A stretch of DNA of 8,139 bases from Shewanellaceae bacterium (GCA_016779685.1 JADHND010000066.1:1-8139); one strand, 5' to 3'. Positions 1-6,156 are shown, counted from the first letter of the stretch. The notes: generated by a model from the letters alone, not told the origin. Program-made: numbers and translations.

Positions 1-300
1 CAGCAATTAACGCAGAACTCTCATTTTTTTAGACAGCAAATGGCCGATGCGGGCTTTGTTTTAGCTGGTGCAGACCATCCCATTATTCCTGTGATGATAG
101 GAGATGAAATAAAGGCAGCAGATCTTGCCAAGCGATTACAGCAGGACGGCATCTTTGTGGTCGCTTTTTCATATCCAGTCGTCCCTAAAAGTCAAGCCAG
201 AATTCGCACCCAAATCTCTGCCGCGCATACAAGAACGCAACTGGAGACAGCCGTGCGAGCTTTTACTCAACATGGACGCGAACTGAATATTATTGACTGA
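1..300 (+). CDS. kbl: 2-amino-3-ketobutyrate CoA ligase (glycine C-acetyltransferase), C-terminal 99 residues
   Basis: This is the 3' end of a gene that enters from the left edge. Frame 1 is open from base 1 to the TGA at 298-300, so the ATG at 40 is internal and not the start. The protein is recalled as the PLP-dependent alpha-oxoamine synthase that cleaves 2-amino-3-ketobutyrate with CoA into glycine and acetyl-CoA in the cytoplasm. The fragment matches the C-terminal subdomain of E. coli Kbl from memory: the blocks AGADHPIIPVM, FSYPVVPK and QARIRTQISAAHT are all nearly identical. The second Arg of RIRTQ (codon 205-207) corresponds to the substrate-carboxylate-binding Arg368 of E. coli Kbl. 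The PLP lysine and the N-terminal two thirds lie outside the window. tdh follows 77 bases downstream on the same strand, which supports a threonine-degradation operon. Confidence 0.95.
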   Translation, partial: QQLTQNSHFFRQQMADAGFVLAGADHPIIPVMIGDEIKAADLAKRLQQDGIFVVAFSYPVVPKSQARIRTQISAAHTRTQLETAVRAFTQHGRELNIID

Positions 301-377
301 AATATTATTGCCAAATACCAAGGAGAAAAGCGACGCCTAGTAGTCGATAAGACCCAACAGCGAAGCTAAATGAAACT
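301..377 (+). other. kbl-tdh spacer with orphan Shine-Dalgarno and small inverted repeat
   Basis: The spacer holds a strong Shine-Dalgarno match, AAGGAG at 320-325, but no ATG, GTG or TTG at a usable distance after it. Downstream, CGAC (332-335) can pair with GTCG (344-347) over an 8-base loop, a weak 4-bp stem. ATG AAA CTA TGA at 370-381 is a three-codon ORF whose stop overlaps the tdh ATG. No good sigma-70 promoter was found: TTGCCA at 308-313 has no -10 partner. The parts are seen directly; any role in tdh translation is inference. Confidence 0.4.
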
Positions 378-1412
378 ATGAAAGCATTAAGTAAACTTCA
401 CTCTAAACCGGGCCTATGGCTTATTGACGCCCCCATCCCTGAAGTGGGTCATCATGATGTTTTGATTAAAATCCATAAAACCGCTATTTGTGGTACTGAT
501 GTACATATTTATCACTGGGATAAATGGGCTCAACAAACCATTCCAACCCCTATGATTGTAGGCCACGAATACGTAGGTGAAATTGTAAAAATTGGTAAAG
601 AAGTCAAAGGCTTTACCATGGGCGATAGAGTTTCAGGGGAAGGACATCTTATTTGTGGCGTGTGTCGCAACTGTCGCGCAGGTAGACGACATCTTTGTCC
701 TAAGACACAAGGTGTGGGCGTCAATCGGCAGGGTGCATTTGCTGAGTATCTTGCTATCCCCGCTATGAATGTATTTAAAATACCAGATATCATATCAAAC
801 GACGTTGCTGCTATTTTTGACCCTTTTGGTAATGCCGTTCATACTGCTCTTAGCTTCAATGTGACCGGGGAAGATGTTTTGATCATGGGGGCAGGTCCGA
901 TAGGTATTATGGCTGCCGCAGTTTGTCAGCATATTGGAGCTCGTCACGTGGTCTTAACCGATATCAACGACAGCCGTTTAAATTTAGCTAAAGCAATCGG
1001 CATTCATAACCGTGTTAATATCAAACAACAAGCTTTGCAAGATGTGATGGCGCAGCTTGGAATGCAAGAAGGCTTTGATGTTGGCTTAGAGATGTCAGGA
1101 CAGGGTGATGCCTTTGATGCCCTAATTGATGTAATGATCCATGGTGGTAAGGTTGCTATGCTGGGCATTCCAGCTCAACCCACGACCGTTGACTGGTCGC
1201 GGATCATTTTCAAAGGCATTGAAATAAAAGGCATCTATGGTCGAGAAATGTTTGAAACTTGGTACAAAATGGTAACATTGGTTCAATCAGGCCTTAATTT
1301 AATGCCCTTGATCACGCATCAGTATCCGATGGATGAGTTTGAGCAAGCCTTCGCTAAAATTCAAACAGGAGAAGCGGGCAAGGTTATTCTTAATTGGGAT
1401 CATCTAGGTTAA
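378..1412 (+). CDS. tdh: L-threonine 3-dehydrogenase, zinc- and NAD-dependent
   Basis: Tdh oxidises L-threonine to 2-amino-3-ketobutyrate with NAD+ in the cytoplasm and hands the unstable product to Kbl. The 344 residues compare with 341 in E. coli and begin with the same MKALSKL, which fixes the start despite a poor local ribosome site. It is a medium-chain zinc alcohol dehydrogenase. Catalytic zinc ligands are Cys38, His63 and Glu64 (in GHE). The structural zinc lobe has Cys93, Cys96, Cys99 and Cys107. His90, linked to substrate specificity in E. coli Tdh, is kept. The Rossmann glycine motif GAGPIG is at 171-176, and Asp195 is placed to bind the NAD ribose, which favours NAD over NADP. The downstream blocks EGFDVGLEMSG and KGIYGREMFETWYKM are typical of Tdh rather than sorbitol dehydrogenase. 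The stop overlaps the mutM stop by 4 bases on the other strand. Confidence 0.97.
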   Translation: MKALSKLHSKPGLWLIDAPIPEVGHHDVLIKIHKTAICGTDVHIYHWDKWAQQTIPTPMIVGHEYVGEIVKIGKEVKGFTMGDRVSGEGHLICGVCRNCRAGRRHLCPKTQGVGVNRQGAFAEYLAIPAMNVFKIPDIISNDVAAIFDPFGNAVHTALSFNVTGEDVLIMGAGPIGIMAAAVCQHIGARHVVLTDINDSRLNLAKAIGIHNRVNIKQQALQDVMAQLGMQEGFDVGLEMSGQGDAFDALIDVMIHGGKVAMLGIPAQPTTVDWSRIIFKGIEIKGIYGREMFETWYKMVTLVQSGLNLMPLITHQYPMDEFEQAFAKIQTGEAGKVILNWDHLG

Positions 1413-2224
1413 TGTTGGCAGTCCTGACAAAAAACCGTGGCTCGTTGACCTAATTTCTTAAAGCTCAATGGTCGTGAACACAGAGAACAAGGTTCATCTT
1501 GACGGCCGTATACATGTAAATCTTGTTTGAAATAACCAGGCTTTCCATTTGCTTGAGCGAAATCTTTTAAGGTGGTACCACCTTGCTCTATCGCTTGCTC
1601 TAAAATCAACTTAATGTGGTGCACCAGCTTGACACACGCAGTGGGTGTTATCAGGCCAGCTGGTTTTTCTGGATGAATACCACACGCAAATAATACTTCA
1701 TTGGCATAGATGTTCCCTACCCCCACAACCAACTGATTATCCATCAAGCAAAGCTTGATCGATTTTTTACGGTTAGCCAATGCTTTTTCTAAATAAGTCG
1801 CATTGAATGCTGGCGTTAAAGGTTCAGGGGCTAAATGTTGCAGTAACGGGTGACTGCTGTTTGACTTGGGCAACCACAACCATGAACCAAAACGCCTCGG
1901 ATCATGGTAACGCAAACAAGATGACTGATTGGCAAAATAAACTTCAATGTGATCATGCTTGCGCCGAGGAGCTGCAACCGAGGTCCACTGTAAATGACCA
2001 GACATGCCCAAATGAACCATGATGGATCCTGAAGCAACATCAATAAGCAGGTATTTCCCTCGACGACGCACATTACGAACGGTTTGGCCAGATAGTTCCG
2101 CAATAACCGATGGCACAGGCCAACGTAATTGGTGTTGGTAAATATTAACTTTTTCGATTGTTTGATCAACAATGTGAGGCAAAAGACCCAGGCGAGTAAC
2201 TTCGACTTCGGGTAGTTCAGGCAT
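1409..2224 (-). CDS. mutM: Formamidopyrimidine-DNA glycosylase (Fpg)
   Basis: Fpg is a bifunctional DNA glycosylase/AP lyase that removes 8-oxoguanine and ring-opened purines in base-excision repair. The start is set at 2224 because the enzyme needs Pro directly after the initiator Met: MPELPEVEVTR gives catalytic Pro2 and Glu3. The frame stays open upstream to 2275, but that start would bury the catalytic proline and overlap the previous gene. Other marks are Lys57, HLGMSG at 71-76, HDPRRFG at 107-113 and the GVGNIYANE helix-two-turn-helix segment. A C-terminal zinc finger has Cys246, Cys249, Cys266 and Cys269, with DNA-contacting Arg261. The N-terminus separates it from Nei (MPEGPE). At 271 residues it is near the E. 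coli length of 269. A weak ribosome site (AAGAGA, minus strand at 2231-2236) lies 6 bases upstream. The 25-base gap to the upstream gene suggests co-transcription. Confidence 0.97.
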   Translation of the reverse strand: MPELPEVEVTRLGLLPHIVDQTIEKVNIYQHQLRWPVPSVIAELSGQTVRNVRRRGKYLLIDVASGSIMVHLGMSGHLQWTSVAAPRRKHDHIEVYFANQSSCLRYHDPRRFGSWLWLPKSNSSHPLLQHLAPEPLTPAFNATYLEKALANRKKSIKLCLMDNQLVVGVGNIYANEVLFACGIHPEKPAGLITPTACVKLVHHIKLILEQAIEQGGTTLKDFAQANGKPGYFKQDLHVYGRQDEPCSLCSRPLSFKKLGQRATVFCQDCQH

Positions 2225-2249
2225 GGAATTTCTCTTATAAGACTTTCTT

Positions 2250-2696
2250 TTAACGGGAAAAAACAACAAACTCATTTAGTTGTTCATTGACAGCATTTGA
2301 CAGCTGATACCATCTTTTAGAGTGTGATTGTAGCAAACTTTTTTCTGGGAACCAAGACCAAACCAAGACTGAACTCGCCCCTTCAATATGGAATCGAATA
2401 GGTTTTGAGTCGGTATCGACAACTTGTGGTTCCGCAATCGGCTTTGCTTGCAAGGCCGACCAAAATTGTCCCGTCTCATTGCAACTGATCTGAATTAAAT
2501 TACAATGCCACACGCCTTTATTGAGATCCCAAACCAACCTCTGAAACTCAACCCGGTATACCGGATGCTCTTGATCAAACATAGGCATAAAATCAACTTT
2601 ACTATTGAGATATCGATCCATTAGATTGAGTAAAGCAAACATGATTAAACAAGTGAATAAAATAATATTGTTTTTTTGACGTGTCGATAACGCCAT
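2250..2696 (-). CDS. Unrecognised 148-residue protein with an N-terminal membrane anchor
   Basis: I do not recognise a family. One hydrophobic segment at about residues 11-26 follows a short basic N-terminus (Arg6, Lys8), so the likely topology is N-in with about 120 residues in the periplasm. An uncleaved anchor fits better than a signal peptide, as no clear AxA site follows. The outer part contains Cys65 and Cys72, seven residues apart, which could form a disulfide; Cys16 lies in the membrane segment. It is rich in Trp (46, 63, 79, 113, 115, 129), which suggests a compact folded domain. The start is supported by AGGGAG on the minus strand (2703-2708), 6 bases before the ATG, the best Shine-Dalgarno match on this strand. 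The stop lies 25 bases before mutM, so the two probably share a transcript, but nothing in the protein suggests DNA repair. Confidence 0.75.
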   Translation of the reverse strand: MALSTRQKNNIILFTCLIMFALLNLMDRYLNSKVDFMPMFDQEHPVYRVEFQRLVWDLNKGVWHCNLIQISCNETGQFWSALQAKPIAEPQVVDTDSKPIRFHIEGASSVLVWSWFPEKSLLQSHSKRWYQLSNAVNEQLNEFVVFSR

Positions 2697-2727
2697 ATAA
2701 ATCTCCCTAACTGTTCCTAAAATTGTG

Positions 2728-2757
2728 TTGCTTCAAAAAGCACATTCGGCTTAAAAT
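2728..2757 (+). promoter_or_regulatory. Candidate sigma-70 promoter for the PfkB kinase gene
   Basis: TTGCTT (2728-2733, 3 of 6 consensus) and TAAAAT (2752-2757, 5 of 6) are 18 bases apart. They lie in the 95-base gap between divergent genes, about 35 bases before the kinase ATG. The -35 is poor, so this is tentative. The opposite promoter for the membrane-protein gene must also lie in this gap, but I could not single it out. Confidence 0.3.
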
Positions 2758-2791
2758 TACACACTTCATCAATAAGAAAATAGCATAATCT

Positions 2792-3646
2792 ATGGCTAAA
2801 ATATTGCTAGTTGCAAATTTAAATCGAGATCATATCTTTTATTTGTCGACACCTCTGACACCCAATATCCGACATCAATACCAAAATCAAGTCTTTCGAC
2901 TAGGAGGAGGAGGAGCCAACACAGGTGCAGCTTTATGCAGTAATGGGCACCAAGTCTCTATCTTAACGCATGTTGGTAACGATGCCACCGGTGACTGGTT
3001 GCTGCAATCAACAGCAGCTCTTGGTATACAAGTGGATCAGGTACAACGATATCAAGGGGCGACACCCGATGTGATTATCATGCTGTCACCAGATGGCGAA
3101 CGCACCATTCTAAGCGCCTACGAACCAGATTTAAAGATCAAAATTACCCCTGATTATGAAAAAATGGACGCATTATATATCAATAAAAAGCTCAATGAAG
3201 CGGCTCCATGGATGCGAGCAGCTGTCAATACAACGTGTGTTTTTGCCCAATATCAGCCCGAGACCGAGCAACCATGCCATTATTTAATCGCTTCTAAAAA
3301 GGAATTACCGACCAACCTAGGTGACGCTTGGTCCTTTGCTCTTAAGCTTGCTGGACGACACCTTAAAGCATTTATCGTCACAGATGCGCAGCATGGCTCA
3401 ATAGCCTATACGCAACACCATCAACATACTCAGCCTATTTCCCCTACCCCGGCCGTCGTCGATACAACTGGAGCTGGTGATGCTTATTGTGCGGGATTAA
3501 TACATCATTTAATTGAAAAGATGAGCTTAGAGCAAGCCATGCTCGGGGCTGCCTATTGGGCCAGCCTTAGTGTTCAAACAAACAGCTCATTACCGCCGAG
3601 CAATTTACGCACTTATCATGCGAAATCGAAGATGCCACCGACCTAA
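2792..3646 (+). CDS. PfkB/ribokinase-family carbohydrate kinase, substrate unknown
   Basis: This is a predicted cytoplasmic ATP-dependent sugar kinase of the ribokinase fold. The N-terminal PfkB signature is LGGGGANTG at 37-45, followed by the family's VGNDATG at 61-67. The C-terminal signature DTTGAGD at 224-230 supplies the anion hole and the catalytic base Asp230. DGERT at 101-105 fits the substrate-lid region. At 284 residues it is shorter than typical ribokinases (about 300), and the usual mid-protein N-x-x-E segment before the ATP site is reduced to something like KKE near 169-171. No transporter, isomerase or regulator lies next to it, so the sugar cannot be assigned: ribose, fructose phosphate, inosine and others all remain possible. 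The Shine-Dalgarno is weak (AAGAAA, 12 bases upstream). It is divergent from the upstream gene and looks monocistronic. Confidence 0.85.
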   Translation: MAKILLVANLNRDHIFYLSTPLTPNIRHQYQNQVFRLGGGGANTGAALCSNGHQVSILTHVGNDATGDWLLQSTAALGIQVDQVQRYQGATPDVIIMLSPDGERTILSAYEPDLKIKITPDYEKMDALYINKKLNEAAPWMRAAVNTTCVFAQYQPETEQPCHYLIASKKELPTNLGDAWSFALKLAGRHLKAFIVTDAQHGSIAYTQHHQHTQPISPTPAVVDTTGAGDAYCAGLIHHLIEKMSLEQAMLGAAYWASLSVQTNSSLPPSNLRTYHAKSKMPPT

Positions 3647-3686
3647 CTCAAAACTTATTTTTCAAAAAAAAAATTAATTAAGGCGA

Positions 3687-3740
3687 ATGGCTATACTCTT
3701 AACTAAACTATTTATATCATTTTTTTTAAGTGTTGGCTGA
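3687..3740 (+). CDS. Possible 17-codon leader ORF coupled to the lipoprotein gene
   Basis: ATG at 3687 opens MAILLTKLFISFFLSVG and stops with the TGA at 3738-3740, whose last base is the A of the lipoprotein ATG (TGATG). A partial Shine-Dalgarno, AAGG at 3680-3683, sits only 3 bases before the ATG, closer than ideal. The peptide is hydrophobic with one lysine and resembles a signal-peptide start. TGATG is a common arrangement for coupled reinitiation, and the lipoprotein start has no good ribosome site of its own. Alternatively the ORF is chance in AT-rich DNA. A -10-like TATACT at 3692-3697 inside it would, if used, give transcripts that lack this ORF. Confidence 0.3.
   Translation: MAILLTKLFISFFLSVG
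3720..3727 (+). repeat. T8 homopolymer tract at the frame junction before the lipoprotein start
   Basis: Eight consecutive T bases lie within the leader ORF, 12 bases before the lipoprotein ATG. With one more T the leader frame would run straight into the lipoprotein frame and add lysine-containing sequence (including KCWL) in front of its Met1. Homopolymers of this length can slip during replication or transcription. Whether this one does is not shown. Confidence 0.5.
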
Positions 3741-5380
3741 TGACCGCTTCAATGATATTAGTAATACTTTTGTTATCTTTTTTTATGAGCGCTTGCTTTC
3801 CTGTCGATAATCCAGCCAAGGCTGACCAGTCTGTTCGTATTGGCGGCCTTTTCAGCAGCTTAAATATTGAAAACCATGATGATGATTTTGGGAAGTCTTT
3901 TTTTCAAAGCAATCAAGAAAATATATGGGTCATCACCAATGTGAACTCAAAGTTAAACTGCAACAATAAGCAAATCATCAAAAAAACAGCCTCTCCATTA
4001 CAAGACTGCACCCTCAAAGACGCCTTTGTGGGAGGTGCTTACTTATTCCAAAAAGAAGCCAATCAATGGGATGTAGATACGCTGTTTAAACCCCACCAGC
4101 AACAACAGCGTCATAACTTCGGTTTTGCTGGGCAAATCAGTGAAAATGGACGAACGCTAGCGATTTCAGATCCCAGTGACTCAGCTGCCACCAAGACCGA
4201 GCAAGCTTGCCAAGGCATTATCACCGATCAAACAACACCTAACTTAAAGGATTGCAGTGCCAAATGGCTCGCTGACAGAACAACAGGATTTCAAGTAGGT
4301 GCCGTTTACATCTACGAATACAATGCCAACCAAAGCTCATGGGTACAAACGGCGCTGATTAAACCTCCCATTATTCGTGGATTAAAAAATCCGTTACAAA
4401 ACTACTTATTTGGTAGTTCGGTCGCGATGAATGCGGCAGGTAATTTACTGGCCATCGGCGCACCGTCAGATAGCAGCAATTGCCAAGAGCTGTTATCTGC
4501 AAATGAGTCTGATTTTAGAAGCAAATTACAAGCATGCTTAGACAATCCAAATGCTCACAGCTCTGGTGCTCTTTATATTTATGAAAAAAACAAACAATTA
4601 AAATGGTCGCTGACTTTGGTGAGTATCTCTAAAAAATCCAATGAATTTTTCTCACTTCACACCAAAATAACGACAGCAGGAGATGCCATTGCTGTTGCTT
4701 CTCTCCGTCAACTTCATATACTTGAGCGAGTGAAGAGCAAATGGCGACAAGAAACCATCGCTATTTCTGGTTCAGAGGTCATTAGCAGCATAGATTTGAG
4801 TTCCGATGGATTAACACTAGCGACTGGCCATATTAATAACAATCAAGATTGCAAAGGGATCACTCAAGATGAAAAAGCCCCCTGTCTTGCTACCAAAGCC
4901 GCTGCAACAGGTGGTGCGTTTGTTTATAATAAAACTGAAAATGGATGGGAACAACAAGCTTTTATTAAGTCCGATGCACCCGTAATCAAAGAACAATTTG
5001 GCCAGAATGTCCATCTCAATCAAGATGGTACTCAACTCGCGGTAGGCACTGATAATTCAGATACCTGCATAGGCACCTTTTATAACCGCCAAGCCTGTAT
5101 AGCAGAAGCACAACAGCGGCAACCAAATGGTGGTGCGGTATATGTTTTTCAACAAACCAACAATGAATGGCAGCCTCTTGCTTTTCTAAAGGCACCCCAA
5201 ATGAGCACTCTATTTGGTCTGGCCAAATACGGCAGCCAAGGGATTCAATTTGAAGAAAATAGCTTACTTATTTTCTTCAAAAGCAAGCTTAAGTGCGAAC
5301 TATTTACTGAAGAAACCACAACTTGCTTTAACAAAGATGCGCCTGAACGCTCAGGACTGTTGCAATTTTTCTTACCATAA
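3740..5380 (+). CDS. Predicted outer-membrane lipoprotein with seven FG-GAP-like propeller repeats
   Basis: No exact function is known. Residues 1-18 are a hydrophobic signal ending in the lipobox-like MSAC with Cys19. Phe at +2 (not Asp) predicts Lol sorting to the outer membrane. The signal is odd in having no Lys or Arg. Residues 50-546 form seven repeats of the pattern FG-x-S-V-x-dG-x-LAVG...GGAVYVF...W. They begin near 50, 127, 224, 303, 349, 420 and 492, as in bacterial FG-GAP/integrin-like beta-propellers. Six repeats carry a Cys pair in the loop before the GGAVYVF-type strand: 74/90, 157/172, 248/266, 371/382, 443/453 and 519/529. The fourth repeat lacks both the loop and the pair. 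With Cys19 this accounts for all 13 cysteines, so six intra-blade disulfides are inferred. A clear DxDxDG calcium loop is not seen. There is no strong Shine-Dalgarno (see the leader ORF), and the neighbours give no functional clue. Confidence 0.85.
   Translation: MTASMILVILLLSFFMSACFPVDNPAKADQSVRIGGLFSSLNIENHDDDFGKSFFQSNQENIWVITNVNSKLNCNNKQIIKKTASPLQDCTLKDAFVGGAYLFQKEANQWDVDTLFKPHQQQQRHNFGFAGQISENGRTLAISDPSDSAATKTEQACQGIITDQTTPNLKDCSAKWLADRTTGFQVGAVYIYEYNANQSSWVQTALIKPPIIRGLKNPLQNYLFGSSVAMNAAGNLLAIGAPSDSSNCQELLSANESDFRSKLQACLDNPNAHSSGALYIYEKNKQLKWSLTLVSISKKSNEFFSLHTKITTAGDAIAVASLRQLHILERVKSKWRQETIAISGSEVISSIDLSSDGLTLATGHINNNQDCKGITQDEKAPCLATKAAATGGAFVYNKTENGWEQQAFIKSDAPVIKEQFGQNVHLNQDGTQLAVGTDNSDTCIGTFYNRQACIAEAQQRQPNGGAVYVFQQTNNEWQPLAFLKAPQMSTLFGLAKYGSQGIQFEENSLLIFFKSKLKCELFTEETTTCFNKDAPERSGLLQFFLP
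3887..5377 (+). repeat. Seven degenerate protein-level propeller repeats
   Basis: These lie within the lipoprotein gene. Repeat starts are 77, 97, 80, 46, 71 and 72 residues apart. The clearest units are the second, FGFAGQISENGRTLAISD; the third, FGSSVAMNAAGNLLAIGA; the fifth, SSIDLSSDGLTLATG; and the sixth, FGQNVHLNQDGTQLAVG. Each except the fourth continues to a GGAYLF/GAVYIY/GALYIY/GGAFVY/GGAVYVF/GLLQFF strand after its Cys-bounded loop. The DNA itself is not conserved between units, so this is an old duplication. Confidence 0.7.
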
Positions 5381-5403
5381 AGCACATCATTCTCCAAATC
5401 AAC

Positions 5404-5432
5404 TTTACAGGCAAGACCGACCAATTTATAAT
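5404..5432 (+). promoter_or_regulatory. Near-consensus sigma-70 promoter for the phosphopantetheinyl transferase gene
   Basis: TTTACA (5404-5409, 5 of 6) and TATAAT (5427-5432, 6 of 6) are separated by the ideal 17 bases. It lies in the 80-base gap after the lipoprotein gene, so the transferase can be transcribed on its own. The expected start falls in or just after the T8 run at 5434-5441, giving a leader of only about 20 bases, GC-rich (GCCGGCCGCGCC) and without a Shine-Dalgarno. It is the best promoter match in the window. Confidence 0.75.
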
Positions 5433-5460
5433 CTTTTTTTTCATCACTGCCGGCCGCGCC

Positions 5461-6156
5461 ATGCCCTCTCGTGCTGTCTTTTTAAGCCATATTCAAACCC
5501 TCTATGAACATCCAGATAAGCTTTGTTTGCGTCTAGCACGATATGATATCAATCAATTTGAACCTGGCTTATTGGATCAACTACCTACAAGTCCACCTCA
5601 TCATATTCAACAAGCCTGCCGGTCCAGACAAGCCTCGTTCTTGGCTGGTCGCCTGATCGCCACATCATGCTTACAAGCCATTAACGCCGCATCACTTCAA
5701 GTTCAAGTTGGTCGCCAGAGAGAACCTCTCTGGCCGAAAGGATACGCTGGCTCAATCACCCATAAAAACAATATCGTTGCCGCTATCAGCGCCCCATCTG
5801 CAATGGGTGGTGTGGGTATTGACTATGAACACTGGCTTCCGCCAAACAAAGCCACAAAGTTAGCACGAGCCATCCTAAGTCCTGACGAATATGAACAGCA
5901 GCGACATCATGTTAGCTCAAAGCATATGACACTCTGCTTTTCTGCCAAGGAAACCTTATTTAAAGCACTGTATCCACAAGTGCAAGCGCACTTTGGCTTT
6001 CAAGCAGCACGCATCACGTCTGTGCAGTGGCAAGAGGGCACCTATATTATTGAGCTGCTCGAACAACTAACGGCTGATTTATCTGCTAATCGAGCCTTTC
6101 AAGGCCATTTTAGCAGCACTAAACAAGGGCTTTTAACTTGGATGCAAGTGCCTTAG
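5461..6156 (+). CDS. 4'-phosphopantetheinyl transferase, EntD type
   Basis: The enzyme moves the phosphopantetheine arm of CoA to a serine on carrier proteins (ACP/PCP domains), turning apo- into holo-forms. The 231 residues have the EntD/Sfp layout. RQASFLAGR at 56-64 is the N-terminal EntD-type block. EPLWPKGYAGSITH at 88-101 ends in the conserved His101. GVGIDYEHW at 117-125 supplies the magnesium ligands Asp121 and Glu123, and FSAKETLFKALYP at 160-172 holds the Lys163-Glu164 pair. All key residues are present, so it should be active. The ATG at 5461 is the first ATG of a frame that stays open upstream, with no GTG or TTG between it and the promoter, but no Shine-Dalgarno precedes it. No siderophore, polyketide or fatty-acid gene is nearby, so the partner protein is unknown; entD, pptA or acpT naming is not justified. 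Confidence 0.93.
   Translation: MPSRAVFLSHIQTLYEHPDKLCLRLARYDINQFEPGLLDQLPTSPPHHIQQACRSRQASFLAGRLIATSCLQAINAASLQVQVGRQREPLWPKGYAGSITHKNNIVAAISAPSAMGGVGIDYEHWLPPNKATKLARAILSPDEYEQQRHHVSSKHMTLCFSAKETLFKALYPQVQAHFGFQAARITSVQWQEGTYIIELLEQLTADLSANRAFQGHFSSTKQGLLTWMQVP

Noticed and set aside
308..313. TTGCCA as a -35 for a tdh promoter
   Set aside because: Bases 17-18 downstream (CGACGC) do not resemble a -10, and tdh is more simply read from the kbl transcript.
530..793. Minus-strand ORF inside tdh
   Set aside because: It lies wholly antisense to a conserved enzyme and has no recognisable motifs.
1409..2275. Longer mutM reading frame starting at 2275
   Set aside because: It would add 17 residues before MPELPEVEV, remove the essential N-terminal proline and overlap the preceding gene.
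2784..2789. CATAAT as a -10 for the kinase gene
   Set aside because: It is only two bases before the ATG, so transcription would begin inside the coding region.
2900..2917. AGGAGGAGGAGGAG run inside the kinase gene, a perfect anti-Shine-Dalgarno match
   Set aside because: It encodes the required GGGG of the PfkB signature, and no suitable start codon follows at the right distance.
3657..3681. A/T-rich stretch after the kinase gene as an intrinsic terminator
   Set aside because: It has an A10 run and the palindrome TTAATTAA but no GC stem followed by a T run.
5214..5507. 97-residue plus-strand ORF bridging the lipoprotein end and the transferase start
   Set aside because: It is out of frame with two well-supported genes and its protein has no family features. 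It is a shadow.
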